From M55B165 sp051744245 (GTDB lineage Bacteria; Actinomycetota; Humimicrobiia; Humimicrobiales; Humimicrobiaceae): a stretch of DNA of 11,048 bases. Numbering within the stretch: the stretch's first letter is position 1; each line of letters begins with the position of its first letter. The translations under genes were made by a program, and so were the position numbers. The notes beneath the pieces were generated by a model. That model had not been told where the DNA came from, searched no databases, and saw only the letters and a program-made list of their open reading frames with translations. The DNA is taken from assembly GCA_051744245.1 (NCBI GenBank), contig JBNJCV010000057.1, positions 1 to 11,048 on the forward strand, in the 5' to 3' direction. This document shows, in pieces, positions 10,879 through 11,048 of this stretch.

Positions 10879-11048
10879 ATATTTAAGAAGATTGAATAGT
10901 GGCTGGGGATATTGAACACATTTAGAACTGAATATTACTATAACATTATTGAATTATCTGAACAAATGATTCAATTAAAGTGGATATGAAAATAGCCTGA
11001 TATGGCAATTATTTAAAATATGCTTAAAAATAAATTATAATTATTCTA
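10879..11048. other. Non-coding right edge of the window
   Basis: A+T-rich sequence with no gene I can support. A 30-codon frame at 10901-10990 on the plus strand (after an in-frame TAG; ending NTFRTEYYYNIIELSEQMIQLKWI) has no ATG start and no ribosome site. It could be the relic of the end of a gene. Confidence 0.35.

Noticed and set aside
1..11048. CRISPR array, tRNA, rRNA, insertion sequence or prophage genes
   Set aside because: No regularly spaced repeats, no cloverleaf-like segment, no transposase or integrase frame found on either strand.

Overview
The window comes from an A+T-rich bacterial genome. It has Shine-Dalgarno sites, sigma-70-type promoters and heavy use of AGG/AGA and ATA codons. 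The gene set (nitroreductase, class III aminotransferase, DeoR regulator, short-chain CHR pair, several toxin-antitoxin modules) fits an anaerobic, low-GC lineage such as Firmicutes or another deep-branching AT-rich phylum. No single gene fixes the phylum. I see no rRNA, tRNA, CRISPR array, transposase or integrase.

Positions 1-5134 hold small housekeeping and stress units, mostly on the plus strand: a short-chain dehydrogenase; a MntP-type manganese exporter with a very short leader; a two-gene cassette of a SHOCT membrane peptide and a membrane-anchored PepSY-like protein behind a promoter with a perfect inverted repeat; a short nitroreductase; a small cupin protein on the minus strand, facing the nitroreductase across a shared hairpin; and two overlapping short CHR-domain proteins that probably form one chromate-type anion transporter.

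Positions 5184-7518 form a clear transcription unit. A near-consensus promoter drives a class III aminotransferase with divergent motifs, then a DeoR-family regulator with a GTG start, and the unit ends at a good intrinsic terminator.

Positions 7557-8693 (minus) hold a broken gene for a secreted protein. Conceptual translation recovers a signal peptide, an acidic Thr/Ser-rich linker, an Ig/cadherin-like domain and a C-terminal beta-sandwich resembling DNRLRE domains. Two frame changes of opposite sign interrupt it. One lies in an A6G5 run just after the start codon and one near a C4 run. This is a pseudogene, a phase-variable gene or a pair of sequence errors.

Positions 9114-10878 form a toxin-antitoxin cluster: an apparently solitary ribbon-helix-helix antitoxin, a complete vapBC pair with ATGA overlap, and a complete higBA pair on the minus strand. 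A perfect 20-base direct repeat follows the RHH gene and recurs after vapC, so it brackets vapBC. The higBA promoter carries tandem TAACGT-N3-ACGTTA operator-like palindromes. The most unusual signals here are the 20-base repeats, the higBA operator array and the interrupted secreted-protein gene. I did not find a clearly new multi-gene system.
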